Assembly (NCBI GenBank): GCA_903870065.1
Contig: CAIQBN010000275.1
Coordinates: forward strand, 1 to 36,820
Direction of reading: 5' to 3'
Origin: an uncultured beta proteobacterium
GTDB lineage: Bacteria > Pseudomonadota > Gammaproteobacteria > Burkholderiales > Burkholderiaceae_C
Length of the DNA stretch: 36,820 nt
The position numbers and the translations under genes were made by a program. The notes beneath the pieces were generated by a model, which made no database searches, was not told the DNA's origin, and was given only the letters and a program-made list of their open reading frames with translations. Position 1 is the stretch's first letter, and the number at the start of each line of letters is the position of its first letter. Below, in pieces: positions 23,041-31,706 of this stretch.

Positions 23041-26000
23041 TTATGGCACTTCCCCAACGGCAGCGGGTACCACAACAGGGCTCTCCTTTTGGCGCAGCAG
23101 CCGGCGCTTGGCACGCCCTACAAAGTGCTCAATGTCGTCCACAATGGAGAAGAAGCTCGGCGTTACCAGCAGGCTTAGCAGGGTGGAGGTGATCAAACCG
23201 CCAATCACGGCGGCAGCCATGGGTGCGCGAAAACTGTTGTCCGCATTGCCGAGGCCGACCACCAGCGGCAACATGCCCGCCACCATGGCGATGGTTGTCA
23301 TGATGATGGGGCGGGCTCGTTTGTGGCAGGCGTCTATCAAGGCGTCGAAGCGGGACAGGCCGTGGTCGCGGCGGGCCATGATGGCATAGTCCACCAGCAG
23401 GATGGAGTTCTTGGTGGAAACGCCGATTAGCATCACCAGGCCGATAAAGGAAGGCATGGACAGCATCTTTCCGCTGACCAGCAAACCAATAAAAGCGCCA
23501 CCAAAGGACAGGATGACCGACGGCAATATCGAGATGGGGTGCAGGAAGTCCTTGAACAGCAGCACCAGCACGATGTAGATGCACAGCACACCGGTCATCA
23601 TGGCCATGCCAAACCCGGCCACCATCTCGGCCTGCACCTCGGCGTCACCGATCTCGACTTGTTGCACGCCCGCTGGAAGATTTTGAATGCTGGGTAATTT
23701 GGCCACGGCATCGGTGACGTCCCCCAGGGGCACGCCCGACAATTCCACTTCGAAGTTGACATTGCGTACGCGGTTGAGTCGGCTGACCACGGCCGGCCCG
23801 CCCGACATCTCGAACGTGGCAACCTGGCTTAGCATGACCGGGCCTTTGACTCCAGGCACCAACAGTCGACCGAGCACCTCCAGATCCTTGCGCGCATCGG
23901 TCTTGAGCTTGACCACGATGGGCACCTGGCGCTGGCTCAAGTTTAGCTTGGGCAACGCGGCTTCGTAGTCACCCGCAGTGGCAATGCGCAGGGTTTCCGC
24001 GATTGCCGCACTGGTCACGCCCAAGTCAGCGGCCTTGGCAAAGTCGGGCCGAATGGCAACCTCGGCGCGCGTCAGGCTGGCACTGGATGAAATATTGCCC
24101 AGCCCAGGAATGGTGCGCAAGTCCTTCTCCACGGCTGCTGCCGCCTGTGCCAACGCCACAGGGTCTTCACCCTTCAAGGCAAGCATGTACTTTTCGCCGG
24201 ACCCACCCAGGCCGACCTTGAAGCGCGCGCCCGGGAGTTCGGAAAGCGCCGTGCGCATGTCACTCTCGATCACCTGCTTGCGGGGCCGCTGGCCGCGTTC
24301 GTCCAGCAATACGGTCAGCGTCGCCTTGCGAACCTCGGTGCTGGCGCCACCCATGAAGGGGTCCGAGCCCACGCTGCCGCCACCGGCGGTGGTGTAGACG
24401 CTTTGCACATGCGGTACCTGGCCGACAATGTTGCGGGCCTGCTCGGCCGCCACGCGGGTTTGCGCCAGGGTGGTGCCCGGAGGCAGCTCCAGATACACCT
24501 GGGTCTGGGAGTTATCGTCCGGCGGAATGAAACCACTGGGAATCAGAGGCACCAGAAACAGTGAGCCAACGAAGAAGCCAATGGCCGAGAACATGGTGAT
24601 CCAGCGGTGATGCAGCGTCCATCGCGTGATTCTCAGGTACAGCGGCATCCACACCGGCTCCTCGTGCACGTGAGTGGACGGCTTCATGATGTACGCCGCC
24701 ATCATGGGTGTTAGCAAGCGGGCCACCATCAGGGAGGCAAATATCGCGAACACGGCGGTCCAGCCGAACTGCTTGAAGAACTTGCCGACCACACCGCTCA
24801 TGAAAGCGGTGGGCAAAAATACGGCAATCAGCGCAAGGGTGGTGGCTATCACGGCCAGCCCGATTTCATCAGCCGCTTCCATGGCGGCTTGGTAGGGCGA
24901 CTTGCCCATGCGCAGGTGGCGCTCGATGTTCTCCACTTCTACGATCGCATCGTCTACCAAAATGCCGATCACCAGCGACAAGGCCAATAGTGTGACGACA
25001 TTGGTGGTGAAGCCCAGGTAGTGCATGCCAATGAACGCCGGGATGGCCGACAGCGGCAGCGCGACGGCAGACACCAGTGTCGCGCGCCAGTTGCGTAGAA
25101 AGAACCAGACCACAATGACCGCCAGCACGGCGCCTTCATACAGCATGGTCATGGACGCGTCGAACTCCTCTTGCACCGGAGTTACAAAGTCAAACGCCTG
25201 TGTCAGCTCCAGATCGGGGTGTTTGGTCTTGAGTTCGGCTAGTGCCTTTTGCACCGCCGCCCCCACTTCCACCTCACTGGCTCCCTTGCTGCGGGTGATC
25301 TCGAAGCCCACCACCGGTTTGCCGTTGAGGGTGGCAAAGCTGCGCTGCTCAGCCACGGTGTCCTTCACACTGGCAATTTCATCGAGCCGCACCCGCTTGC
25401 CACTGGAGAGGGTTAGCTCCAGCCGGGCCAGTTCTTCGACGGTGGCCACGGTGGCCAGGGTGCGCATCGGTTGTTCCGAGCCGCCCAGATCGGCGCGGCC
25501 CCCGGCGCTCTCGGTTTGAACCTGCTTGAGCTGGCGTGAAACGTCGGCAGCGCTGGCGCCCAGGCTTTGTAATTTGAGCGGGTCTAGCGCCACCTGTACC
25601 TCGCGGGTTACGCCGCCCACCCGAACCACCGACCCAACGCCGCGCACACCCAGGAGTGCACGGGAGACGGTGTTGTCAACAAACCAGCTCAAACCTTCGT
25701 CGTCAAGGTTGTTGGATCGAACGGTAAAGGCCAGAATCGGTGCGCCCGACAGATTCATCTTGCTGACAACCGGGTCGCGTAAATCACCGGGTAAATCACT
25801 GCGCACTTGCTGCACGGCGCTGCGCACATCGTCCACCGCCTCTTGCGTGGGCTTTTCCAGGCGGAACTCGGCCGTCACGGTGACGCTGCCATCTTGCACA
25901 TTGGTGTAAATATTTTTCAAGCCCTGTAGTGAGGCAATGGCGTTTTCCAGCTTGCGGGCCACTTCGGTTTCCAGTTGGGCTGGTGCGGCACCGGGCAGAC

Positions 26001-26148
26001 TGGCCGAAACGGTGACGGTGGGCAGCTCCAGATCAGGGAACTGCTGCACCTTCATGGCGTTGAAGGACATGAGCCCGGCCAACGTCAGCAGCACAAACAG
26101 CATGACCGCCGGAATAGGGTTCTTGATCGACCAAGCAGATACATTCAT
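23041..26148 (-). CDS. RND efflux transporter permease (HAE1 family)
   Basis: A 1035-residue inner-membrane proton-driven pump of the AcrB/MexB class. The N-terminus MNVSAWSIKNPIPAVMLFVLLTLAGL is TM1. Periplasmic porter loops follow, with GAAPAQLETEVARKLENAIASLQG (as PAQLETEVA) conserved. TM4-TM6 hold GILVDDAIVEVENIERH, with the paired Asp of the proton relay. A second half-repeat has ISILPSVILSFGGAFIG, and GVSTKNSILLVDYA near TM10-11. It closes the TetR-OMF-MFP-RND operon, 12 bases after the adaptor gene. The substrate range is not predictable. No T-rich terminator is seen in the 140 bases after its stop. Confidence 0.95.
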   Translation of the reverse strand: MNVSAWSIKNPIPAVMLFVLLTLAGLMSFNAMKVQQFPDLELPTVTVSASLPGAAPAQLETEVARKLENAIASLQGLKNIYTNVQDGSVTVTAEFRLEKPTQEAVDDVRSAVQQVRSDLPGDLRDPVVSKMNLSGAPILAFTVRSNNLDDEGLSWFVDNTVSRALLGVRGVGSVVRVGGVTREVQVALDPLKLQSLGASAADVSRQLKQVQTESAGGRADLGGSEQPMRTLATVATVEELARLELTLSSGKRVRLDEIASVKDTVAEQRSFATLNGKPVVGFEITRSKGASEVEVGAAVQKALAELKTKHPDLELTQAFDFVTPVQEEFDASMTMLYEGAVLAVIVVWFFLRNWRATLVSAVALPLSAIPAFIGMHYLGFTTNVVTLLALSLVIGILVDDAIVEVENIERHLRMGKSPYQAAMEAADEIGLAVIATTLALIAVFLPTAFMSGVVGKFFKQFGWTAVFAIFASLMVARLLTPMMAAYIMKPSTHVHEEPVWMPLYLRITRWTLHHRWITMFSAIGFFVGSLFLVPLIPSGFIPPDDNSQTQVYLELPPGTTLAQTRVAAEQARNIVGQVPHVQSVYTTAGGGSVGSDPFMGGASTEVRKATLTVLLDERGQRPRKQVIESDMRTALSELPGARFKVGLGGSGEKYMLALKGEDPVALAQAAAAVEKDLRTIPGLGNISSSASLTRAEVAIRPDFAKAADLGVTSAAIAETLRIATAGDYEAALPKLNLSQRQVPIVVKLKTDARKDLEVLGRLLVPGVKGPVMLSQVATFEMSGGPAVVSRLNRVRNVNFEVELSGVPLGDVTDAVAKLPSIQNLPAGVQQVEIGDAEVQAEMVAGFGMAMMTGVLCIYIVLVLLFKDFLHPISILPSVILSFGGAFIGLLVSGKMLSMPSFIGLVMLIGVSTKNSILLVDYAIMARRDHGLSRFDALIDACHKRARPIIMTTIAMVAGMLPLVVGLGNADNSFRAPMAAAVIGGLITSTLLSLLVTPSFFSIVDDIEHFVGRAKRRLLRQKESPVVVPAAVGEVP

Positions 26149-26160
26149 TGGATTTGCTCC

Positions 26161-27378
26161 TTATTTGCTAGCGGCCGACGCAGGTTTTACGAGGGCTGGA
26201 GCTGATTTTTGTCCTGCGTCACTGGTTTTGGCAGGGTCCACCACCCGGACCAGGTCTCCGTCACTGAGGAAACCGCCGCCGCTCACCACCAATTTGTCTT
26301 CAGGCTTGACGCCGCTGACTATCTCGATCTGGTCGCCTACGACGCGGCCGGTCTGAACCTTGATTTGTGCCACCCGGCTGTCTGGCGCGGCGCGGACCAC
26401 GTAGCTGAAGCCGTCGCGCACGACCACCGCTGTCTGCGGCACGGTGAGTGCGCCTGAGCTGCCGAGTTCAAACTCCCCTCGGGCAAACATTCCTGGCTTG
26501 AAACTGGACGCGACGTTTACCGCTGCGCCGGGCAGGTCGACATACACCAGTCCATTGCGGGTGGCGTTGTCCACGGTAGGTGCCACGGCGCGGACCTTGC
26601 CCTTTATCTGGACACCGCTTGGCGCGGTGACCATCACAGTAGTGCCGGCGGTGATGCGCCCGAGTTCTGCGGACGTGACTTCACCACGCCACTCCAAGCG
26701 CCCCTGGCGGATCAGCTTGAACATCTCTGTGCCGGCTCCCACGACCGCACCCACGGTGCCCATACGGGCCGATATGACGCCGCTGTCCGGTGCCAGCAGT
26801 TGGGTGTTTTTGAGGCGCAACAATTGTGAGTCCAGTTGCGCCTTGGCTGACTCCACGCGTGCCTTGGCCGTCTGTTCCTGCGTCAGGTACTGGTTGACTT
26901 GTTGGGCGCTGATGGCGCCGCTGCCCTGCACGGCGCGCGCCCGGTCAGCGTTCGCAGCGGCCTCAGCGGCGTTGGCCTGGGCCTCAGTTAGTGCTGCACG
27001 CGCCAGCGCCACGTCGGCCTGCACACTTTCCGCTGCAAAGCTTGCCAGCAGTTGGCCGCGCTTGACGGCATCGCCCACGGCGGCGTGCAGTTCGGCCACG
27101 CGCAGCCCGTTGGCCTCGGCACCAACACTGGCCTCCTGCCAGGCCGCCACACTGCCATTGGCGCTCAGCTTGATGGTGAGCATGCTGCTCCTGGCCTGGG
27201 TCAGGGCGACCGTTAGCGCGGGTTTGGCGACGCCGGGTTTGGCAGCATCGGCGGCGTGGCTGCCGGTGGTTGCCAGACCGAGGGCGATCAGTGTCAGCAC
27301 GCTGGCCATCGCCAGAGCCAGAGTCAGCGGTTTTGCAGTGAACTTGCTGGCAAAAGAGGGTGTGGGTTGGAGGTTCAT
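26161..27378 (-). CDS. RND efflux periplasmic adaptor (membrane fusion protein)
   Basis: A 405-residue adaptor that links the inner-membrane pump to the outer-membrane channel. An N-terminal hydrophobic segment (LTLALAMASVLTLIALGLATTGSHAA) anchors or exports it. The biotinyl-lipoyl half is split around a helical hairpin rich in Ala (ALTEAQANAAEAAANADRA), with VGDAVKRGQLLASF before and LAPDSGVISARMGTVGAVVG after. The barrel and membrane-proximal domains follow (GEVTSAELGRI, VVSGGGFLSDGDLV). The start ATG 27378 is preferred to TTG 27399, though neither has a good ribosome binding site. It is 50 bases after the outer-membrane gene and 12 before the permease. Confidence 0.92.
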   Translation of the reverse strand: MNLQPTPSFASKFTAKPLTLALAMASVLTLIALGLATTGSHAADAAKPGVAKPALTVALTQARSSMLTIKLSANGSVAAWQEASVGAEANGLRVAELHAAVGDAVKRGQLLASFAAESVQADVALARAALTEAQANAAEAAANADRARAVQGSGAISAQQVNQYLTQEQTAKARVESAKAQLDSQLLRLKNTQLLAPDSGVISARMGTVGAVVGAGTEMFKLIRQGRLEWRGEVTSAELGRITAGTTVMVTAPSGVQIKGKVRAVAPTVDNATRNGLVYVDLPGAAVNVASSFKPGMFARGEFELGSSGALTVPQTAVVVRDGFSYVVRAAPDSRVAQIKVQTGRVVGDQIEIVSGVKPEDKLVVSGGGFLSDGDLVRVVDPAKTSDAGQKSAPALVKPASAASK

Positions 27379-27428
27379 GGTCGTGTCGCGTCGGATCAAT
27401 AAATGGGGAGAATTTCGTGCGGAGTGGT

Positions 27429-28844
27429 TCAGTTGGTTGCGGTATTGGTTGCCGCCTGGGGTTCAAAACCACCGCCCAGGGCGCGGTACAGGGATACCCA
27501 GGCACGGTTGCGCTCCAGCGAGAGATTGAGCTGCGCCAACTCCGAGGCGAGCGCGTTGCGCCGGGCGTCTTCGAGTTCGACCAGACTGGCCAATCCCTGG
27601 CCAAAGCGGTCCTGGGTGGCCGCCAGGGATTGGGCATAGCCCAAAGTGGAAGTTTTGACGTCTTGTTCACGGGCGGAAGTGCTGTGAAGGTTCAGCAGTG
27701 CGTCTTCTACTTCGCGTACGGCCTGGCGGACCTTGGCGCGATACACCACGACAGCAGCCTGGTAATGGGCCTCTGCGGAGGTCACCGCTGCTGCACGTTG
27801 GCCACCGTCAAACAGTGGCAGGCTCACGGCCAATGGGCCGAAGGACCAGGTCGCGCCATCCTGGTCCAAACCTCCTGATGTCTGGCGCATGGAGCCTATC
27901 GCGCCCGCCAGGGTCAGGCGCGGCCAGCGCTGTGCCTTCGCGCTTCCTACCTGGGCACTCGCGACCACGACGTCGCGTTCGGCGCTGAATATATCGGGTC
28001 GTTGGGCAATGGTTTTGGCAGGTACGTTTGCTATTGAAATAGTAGCTGACTGTGCAGGTTTCACGAGGGCTACAGCCATTTTTTCCTTAAGGCTTGGCTC
28101 TGCGATGGCGGTTAGCGCCACCATGGCCTTGGTTTCCATTTCGCATCGCGTGTTCTGTTGGGTCACCCGACTACTGGCGTCGGCCGCGCTGGCCCGTGCC
28201 ATGGCTGCCACGGACGGAGCCAGAAAGCCGACCTTTGCGTTGATCTCGGTCAAGCGAGCAGTCTCCTGATGTGACACCGCATCGCGGCGCACCAGCGGGA
28301 GCTGCAGGGTGCAGTTCGACAGACTGTAATAAAGACCGGCCACCTCGGCCGCCACCGATACACGGGCGTCATGCCATTGGGCCTGACTGCCTTCAACACT
28401 GGCCAGAGCGGCGCGGTCGACTGCGCGGTTGGCTCCCACCAGATCGAGCTCCCATGCCGCCTGAATACCAATTTGCTGGGTGGTGGTGACGGCCAGGTTG
28501 GGTTGGTTCACGCCGCGGCTGGCCGAGAACTGGGTGCCCAGGCTTGGGACAAGTGCCGCATGGGCCGCTGCTTGCTGCGCGCGCGCGGCCTCTACGCGAG
28601 ACAGCGCTTGCGAAACCGAGGGGCTGACGGCTTGCGCCGCAGTTATCAGTTCGACGAGCAAGGGGTCGCCCTGTTGTTGCCACCACTGGGTCAGCGACTC
28701 CACGCTGCCCTGGTGGGGCAGTGGCGCATACCATTGCGGCGGCGAGTCTGCGCTCACCTGTGTGGGTGGCATCAAACTGGAGCAGGCGGATAGCGCCAGG
28801 AGGGTCGCCGCAGCGGTCAGGGCTCTGGTGGATGGGAAATTCAT
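27429..28844 (-). CDS. Outer-membrane factor of RND efflux (NodT-type lipoprotein)
   Basis: A 471-residue trimeric outer-membrane channel protein. The signal ends in LLALSACSS, a lipobox. The two OEP repeats contain SRVEAARAQQAAAHAALVPSLG and the RPDIFSAERDVVVASAQVG segment, typical of the family. Between LTAIAEP and VPAKTIAQRPD there are ~24 residues (SLKEKMAVALVKPAQSATIS and on) encoded by a copy of the dispersed repeat in antisense. This falls in the variable linker and preserves the frame. Its ATG overlaps the TetR stop by four bases (ATGA), so translation is coupled. It is the first structural gene of the efflux operon. Confidence 0.93.
   Translation of the reverse strand: MNFPSTRALTAAATLLALSACSSLMPPTQVSADSPPQWYAPLPHQGSVESLTQWWQQQGDPLLVELITAAQAVSPSVSQALSRVEAARAQQAAAHAALVPSLGTQFSASRGVNQPNLAVTTTQQIGIQAAWELDLVGANRAVDRAALASVEGSQAQWHDARVSVAAEVAGLYYSLSNCTLQLPLVRRDAVSHQETARLTEINAKVGFLAPSVAAMARASAADASSRVTQQNTRCEMETKAMVALTAIAEPSLKEKMAVALVKPAQSATISIANVPAKTIAQRPDIFSAERDVVVASAQVGSAKAQRWPRLTLAGAIGSMRQTSGGLDQDGATWSFGPLAVSLPLFDGGQRAAAVTSAEAHYQAAVVVYRAKVRQAVREVEDALLNLHSTSAREQDVKTSTLGYAQSLAATQDRFGQGLASLVELEDARRNALASELAQLNLSLERNRAWVSLYRALGGGFEPQAATNTATN
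28027..28083 (+). repeat. Dispersed short repeat, copy 3 (inside outer-membrane-factor gene)
   Basis: Left arm TTTGCTATTGAAATAGTAGCT (21 bases; 19 match copy 1), a 15-base centre with GCA at the same offset, right arm ACGAGGGCTACAGCC (28063-28077; 14 of 15 match copy 1), then ATTTTTT. It lies within and antisense to the outer-membrane-factor coding sequence, where it encodes about residues 252-275. The arms are conserved and the centre has diverged. Confidence 0.75.
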
Positions 28845-29551
28845 TTGGAGGCTTTGCGGTTGGATCGGGTTGGGGGCGGCAAGAGGGCACGGCGTTGGGC
28901 TTCGGCATCGGTCATTGCCATGGCATAGGCCACCAACCGGTCGCAGTAACGGTCTAACGCGGCGTGGGACGCCACCAACTGCGGGCGAATGGTGGTGATG
29001 ACATCACTGCCGATATGCAGCATCACACCCAGCCCGGAAATGGAAAAAGCCAGCGTGTGGATATCGTTGTCGGCGCAGCCCAGGCCGAGATGGCGGCACA
29101 ACACGCTGACCAATGCATCGTGGGCGGGTTTGATGTTGGAGTCAATTTCTTCTTGCCAGATACCTGTTGGTTCGAGCATTTCACGAAAATGCAGCTTCAT
29201 GCAATGTTGCGTCTGTTGCCCCTTTTTCAGCGGCTCAAGAAACGACTGCATCAAGCGGTGCAAGGCTTGCTGCAAGCTGATGCCGGTGTCATCAATGGCC
29301 TCCGGTGGCACGTTGGGGTTGCAACGCGGGTCGGTGAACACGGCCCGGTATAGCCCGGCCTTGTCACCAAAGTAATAACTGATCGAAGCGATATTGGCCT
29401 GCGCCGCCAATGCAATCTCGCGGGTGGACGTTTTGGTATATCCCCTTTCAGCGAACAGCACCAAAGCCGCGTCAATCAGGCGATTGCGGGCTTCGGAGCC
29501 GTCACTGCGCAAAGGCTTTGCGGCAACGGGCACAGGCGGGGTTTTTGTCAT
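28841..29551 (-). CDS. TetR-family repressor of the efflux operon (CecR/DUF1956-like)
   Basis: A 236-residue TetR regulator. The DNA-binding helix-turn-helix is at residues ~20-65 (LIDAALVLFAERGYTKTSTREIALAAQANIASISYYFGDKAGLYRAVF; core TKTSTREIA, SISYYFGDK). The C-terminal ligand domain contains LHFREMLEPTGIW, as in the CecR (YbiH)/DUF1956 branch. It heads the operon and very probably represses it until a pump substrate binds. A perfect palindrome lies ~20-43 bases before its ATG. The ATG lies only a few bases below a TACAAT box, with no ribosome binding site, so the message may be nearly leaderless. Confidence 0.9.
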   Translation of the reverse strand: MTKTPPVPVAAKPLRSDGSEARNRLIDAALVLFAERGYTKTSTREIALAAQANIASISYYFGDKAGLYRAVFTDPRCNPNVPPEAIDDTGISLQQALHRLMQSFLEPLKKGQQTQHCMKLHFREMLEPTGIWQEEIDSNIKPAHDALVSVLCRHLGLGCADNDIHTLAFSISGLGVMLHIGSDVITTIRPQLVASHAALDRYCDRLVAYAMAMTDAEAQRRALLPPPTRSNRKASK

Positions 29552-29559
29552 GGGGCGCG

Positions 29560-29565
29560 ATTGTA
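29560..29565 (-). promoter_or_regulatory. Candidate -10 box of the efflux operon
   Basis: Minus strand TACAAT, 8 bases upstream of the TetR ATG, and next to the palindrome that would cover the -35 zone (TCAAAC at 17-base spacing, a weak match). Operator and promoter would therefore overlap, as expected for repression. Confidence 0.4.
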
Positions 29566-29570
29566 GCGTG

Positions 29571-29594
29571 GTTAAATCAAACGTTTGATTTAAC
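29571..29594. promoter_or_regulatory. Perfect 24-bp palindrome, candidate TetR operator
   Basis: The half-site GTTAAATCAAAC (29571-29582) is followed directly by its exact complement GTTTGATTTAAC (29583-29594), with no spacer. Size, symmetry, AAACGTTT core and place just before the TetR gene all fit an autoregulatory operator bound by one or two TetR dimers. Confidence 0.8.
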
Positions 29595-29624
29595 TAGACC
29601 CTGCGCGGCATAGGGTAATTGTCC

Positions 29625-30179
29625 CTAACCGGCCATCAGTTTCTGGATCAAATCGCCAGCATTGGAGGCCTTGTACTTGCGCATCAACCGGGCGCGGTAA
29701 ATTTCGACGGTGCGGTGGCTGATGGAGAGTGTCTTGCCGATTTGTTTGGAAGTCAGGCCTTGCATCAGATGGGCTGCAACTTCGCGCTCGCGTGGCGTCA
29801 ACTCGGCCTTGACTGGGCGGCGGGCGCTCAAATCCTCAAAGCACCAGATGCCAGCCTCATGTGGTGCCTCCCGATTGAGTGCCCGCCCGGTCACGTGGCA
29901 CCAGAAAGCCTCTCCCTTGAGGCGACCTTCCACCCGCCGCATGATGCGATCATCGGCATAGGTTCCACTGCGGTTCAAAATGGGTGAAATGCGTGCGCCT
30001 GTTCGCTCGAATTCATCCACGCTCGGATACAGCACCTGAAACGATTGGCCAATGAGTTGCTCGCGGGTGGTGCCAAACATTTCGCACAAGCGTTGGTTGC
30101 AGTCGATGATGGAGCGGTTGCGCGACAGCGCCAGGCCCACCGGTGCCAGGTCAAATGCCAGACGGTAGTCAATATCCAT
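29625..30179 (-). CDS. PAS-LuxR transcriptional regulator
   Basis: A 184-residue regulator with an N-terminal PAS domain (residues 5-118; APVGLALSRNRSIIDCNQRLCEMFG, then FWCHVTGRALN, and GIWCFEDLSARR) and a C-terminal LuxR/GerE helix-turn-helix (LTPREREVAAHLMQGLTSKQIGKTLSISHRTVEIYRARLMRKY, key SKQIGKTLSISHRTVEIYR). No phosphoacceptor receiver domain is present; input should be a ligand or redox state sensed by PAS. It is divergent from the CoA-transferase genes, which are the probable targets, with an inverted repeat in the shared 80-base gap. Confidence 0.85.
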   Translation of the reverse strand: MDIDYRLAFDLAPVGLALSRNRSIIDCNQRLCEMFGTTREQLIGQSFQVLYPSVDEFERTGARISPILNRSGTYADDRIMRRVEGRLKGEAFWCHVTGRALNREAPHEAGIWCFEDLSARRPVKAELTPREREVAAHLMQGLTSKQIGKTLSISHRTVEIYRARLMRKYKASNAGDLIQKLMAG

Positions 30180-30190
30180 AGGGTTGTGCT

Positions 30191-30208
30191 TTACGAAAAA
30201 CTACGTAA
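30191..30208. promoter_or_regulatory. Inverted repeat between PAS-LuxR gene and CoA-transferase
   Basis: TTACG (30191-30195) and CGTAA (30204-30208) with an 8-base spacer; the right half lies in CTACGTAACC with a TACGTA core. Related half-sites recur to its right (AGTAGTATCGTA). It is the only clear symmetry in the divergent gap and is a candidate site for the LuxR-type regulator. Confidence 0.4.
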
Positions 30209-30259
30209 CCAGATAAGTAGTATCGTATGGCAATTCATTCTTTACAGGAGATGGGTGCA

Positions 30260-30967
30260 ATGAAAAAGTTATATCCCAGCGCAGTAGCGGCGCTTGACGG
30301 CATTGTCAGAGACGGCCAATTGCTGGCGGTCGGTGGTTTTGGTTTGTGCGGCATCCCCGAGGCGCTCATTGATGCGCTGCGCGACAGTGGAGTCAAGGAT
30401 CTGACGGTCATATCCAACAATGCAGGTGTTGACGGATTTGGTCTGGGCAAACTGCTGGAAACACGGCAAATCAAAAAAATGATTTCGAGCTACGTGGGTG
30501 AAAACAAAGAGTTTGAGCGCCAATATTTGGCAGGTGAACTGCAACTGGAGTTCACGCCCCAGGGCACCCTGGCTGAGAAACTGCGCGCCGGGGGCGCGGG
30601 CATTCCTGCATTCTTCACCAAGACCGGTGTCGGCACGATTGTGGCTGAGGGTAAGGAGCTGCGTGAGTTTGATGGTGAAATTTATGTCATGGAACGTGCC
30701 CTGGTGCCCGAGGTGGCATTGGTCAAAGCACACCGTGCTGACAAATCCGGCAATTTGCAGTTCCGTCTGACTGCGCGCAACTTCAACCCCGCTGCCGCCA
30801 TGGCTGGCAAGATCTGTGTAGTTGAAGTGGAAGAAATCGTGGAGGTGGGAGACATGGTGCCCGATGAAGTGCATTTGCCCGGCATTTATGTGCACCGCAT
30901 TGTGCACAACCCCCACCCCGAAAAGCGGATCGAGAAACGCACCGTGCGTGCCAAGGAAGGAGTTTAA
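30260..30967 (+). CDS. scoA: 3-oxoacid CoA-transferase subunit A
   Basis: Alpha subunit, 235 residues, of a family I CoA-transferase (succinyl-CoA:3-ketoacid or related), moving CoA from succinyl-CoA to acetoacetate or a 3-oxoacid. The start is ATG 30260 with AGGAG nine bases before; ATG 30251 directly touches the [21 protein letters not shown] is the family CoA-binding motif near the N-terminus, and [24 protein letters not shown] lies near the C-terminus. The beta subunit gene starts two bases after the stop. The exact substrate (acetoacetate, oxoadipate) is not certain. Confidence 0.9.
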   Translation: MKKLYPSAVAALDGIVRDGQLLAVGGFGLCGIPEALIDALRDSGVKDLTVISNNAGVDGFGLGKLLETRQIKKMISSYVGENKEFERQYLAGELQLEFTPQGTLAEKLRAGGAGIPAFFTKTGVGTIVAEGKELREFDGEIYVMERALVPEVALVKAHRADKSGNLQFRLTARNFNPAAAMAGKICVVEVEEIVEVGDMVPDEVHLPGIYVHRIVHNPHPEKRIEKRTVRAKEGV

Positions 30968-30969
30968 TC

Positions 30970-31608
30970 ATGGCCTGGACTCAAGACCAAATGGCGGCCC
31001 GTGCCGCGCAGGAACTGGAAGATGGTTTTTATGTCAATCTGGGTATTGGCATCCCCACACTGGTTGCCAATTTTGTACCCGCTGACAAAGAAGTCTGGCT
31101 GCAAAGTGAGAACGGCATGCTGGGCATTGGCCCGTTTCCGACGGAAGATGAAGTGGATGCAGACCTGATTAACGCGGGTAAGCAGACGGTGACCACCCTC
31201 AAAGGCTCATCCATTTTTGGCAGCCACGAGAGTTTTGCCATGATCCGCGGCGGCAAGATCAACTTGTCCATTCTGGGTGCCATGCAGGTTAGCGAGCAGG
31301 GTGATCTGGCCAATTGGATGATTCCGGGCAAGATGGTCAAGGGAATGGGCGGCGCAATGGATCTGGTGGCGGGAGTGCGGCGCGTGATTGTCTTGATGGA
31401 ACATGTGGCCAAGAAAAAGGATGGCACCATTGACCTCAAAATTCTTCCCAAATGCACCTTGCCATTGACGGGTGTCGGTGTGGTGGACCGCATCATCACG
31501 GATCTGGCTGTTATGGATGTGACACCCTTGGGGCTCAAACTGATTGAACTGGCACCGGACGTAACCCTTGAAGATGTGCAATCCAAGACAGGTGTTCCGC
31601 TAGTCTGA
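30970..31608 (+). CDS. scoB: 3-oxoacid CoA-transferase subunit B
   Basis: Beta subunit, 212 residues. It carries the catalytic Glu in [12 protein letters not shown], which forms the glutamyl-CoA thioester, preceded by [57 protein letters not shown] (key [20 protein letters not shown]) is the usual dimer core. Its ATG is two bases after the scoA stop, so the pair is one translation unit. Together with the acyl-CoA dehydrogenase elsewhere in the window it fits fatty- or keto-acid catabolism, but these are not one operon. Confidence 0.93.
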   Translation: MAWTQDQMAARAAQELEDGFYVNLGIGIPTLVANFVPADKEVWLQSENGMLGIGPFPTEDEVDADLINAGKQTVTTLKGSSIFGSHESFAMIRGGKINLSILGAMQVSEQGDLANWMIPGKMVKGMGGAMDLVAGVRRVIVLMEHVAKKKDGTIDLKILPKCTLPLTGVGVVDRIITDLAVMDVTPLGLKLIELAPDVTLEDVQSKTGVPLV

Positions 31609-31706
31609 AACCCTGCGGGACAGAGGCTCGCGCGGCAGGCTTTGTCCCCATCCGGTTGGAAGCCCATGACCGGGTAAGATGACGCGAATCACTAACCGGG
31701 GGATTC

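Noticed and set aside
26444-27529. 361-codon frame antisense to the efflux adaptor gene
   Set aside because: Ala/Ser/Thr-rich shadow of a GC-rich gene with clear function on the other strand.
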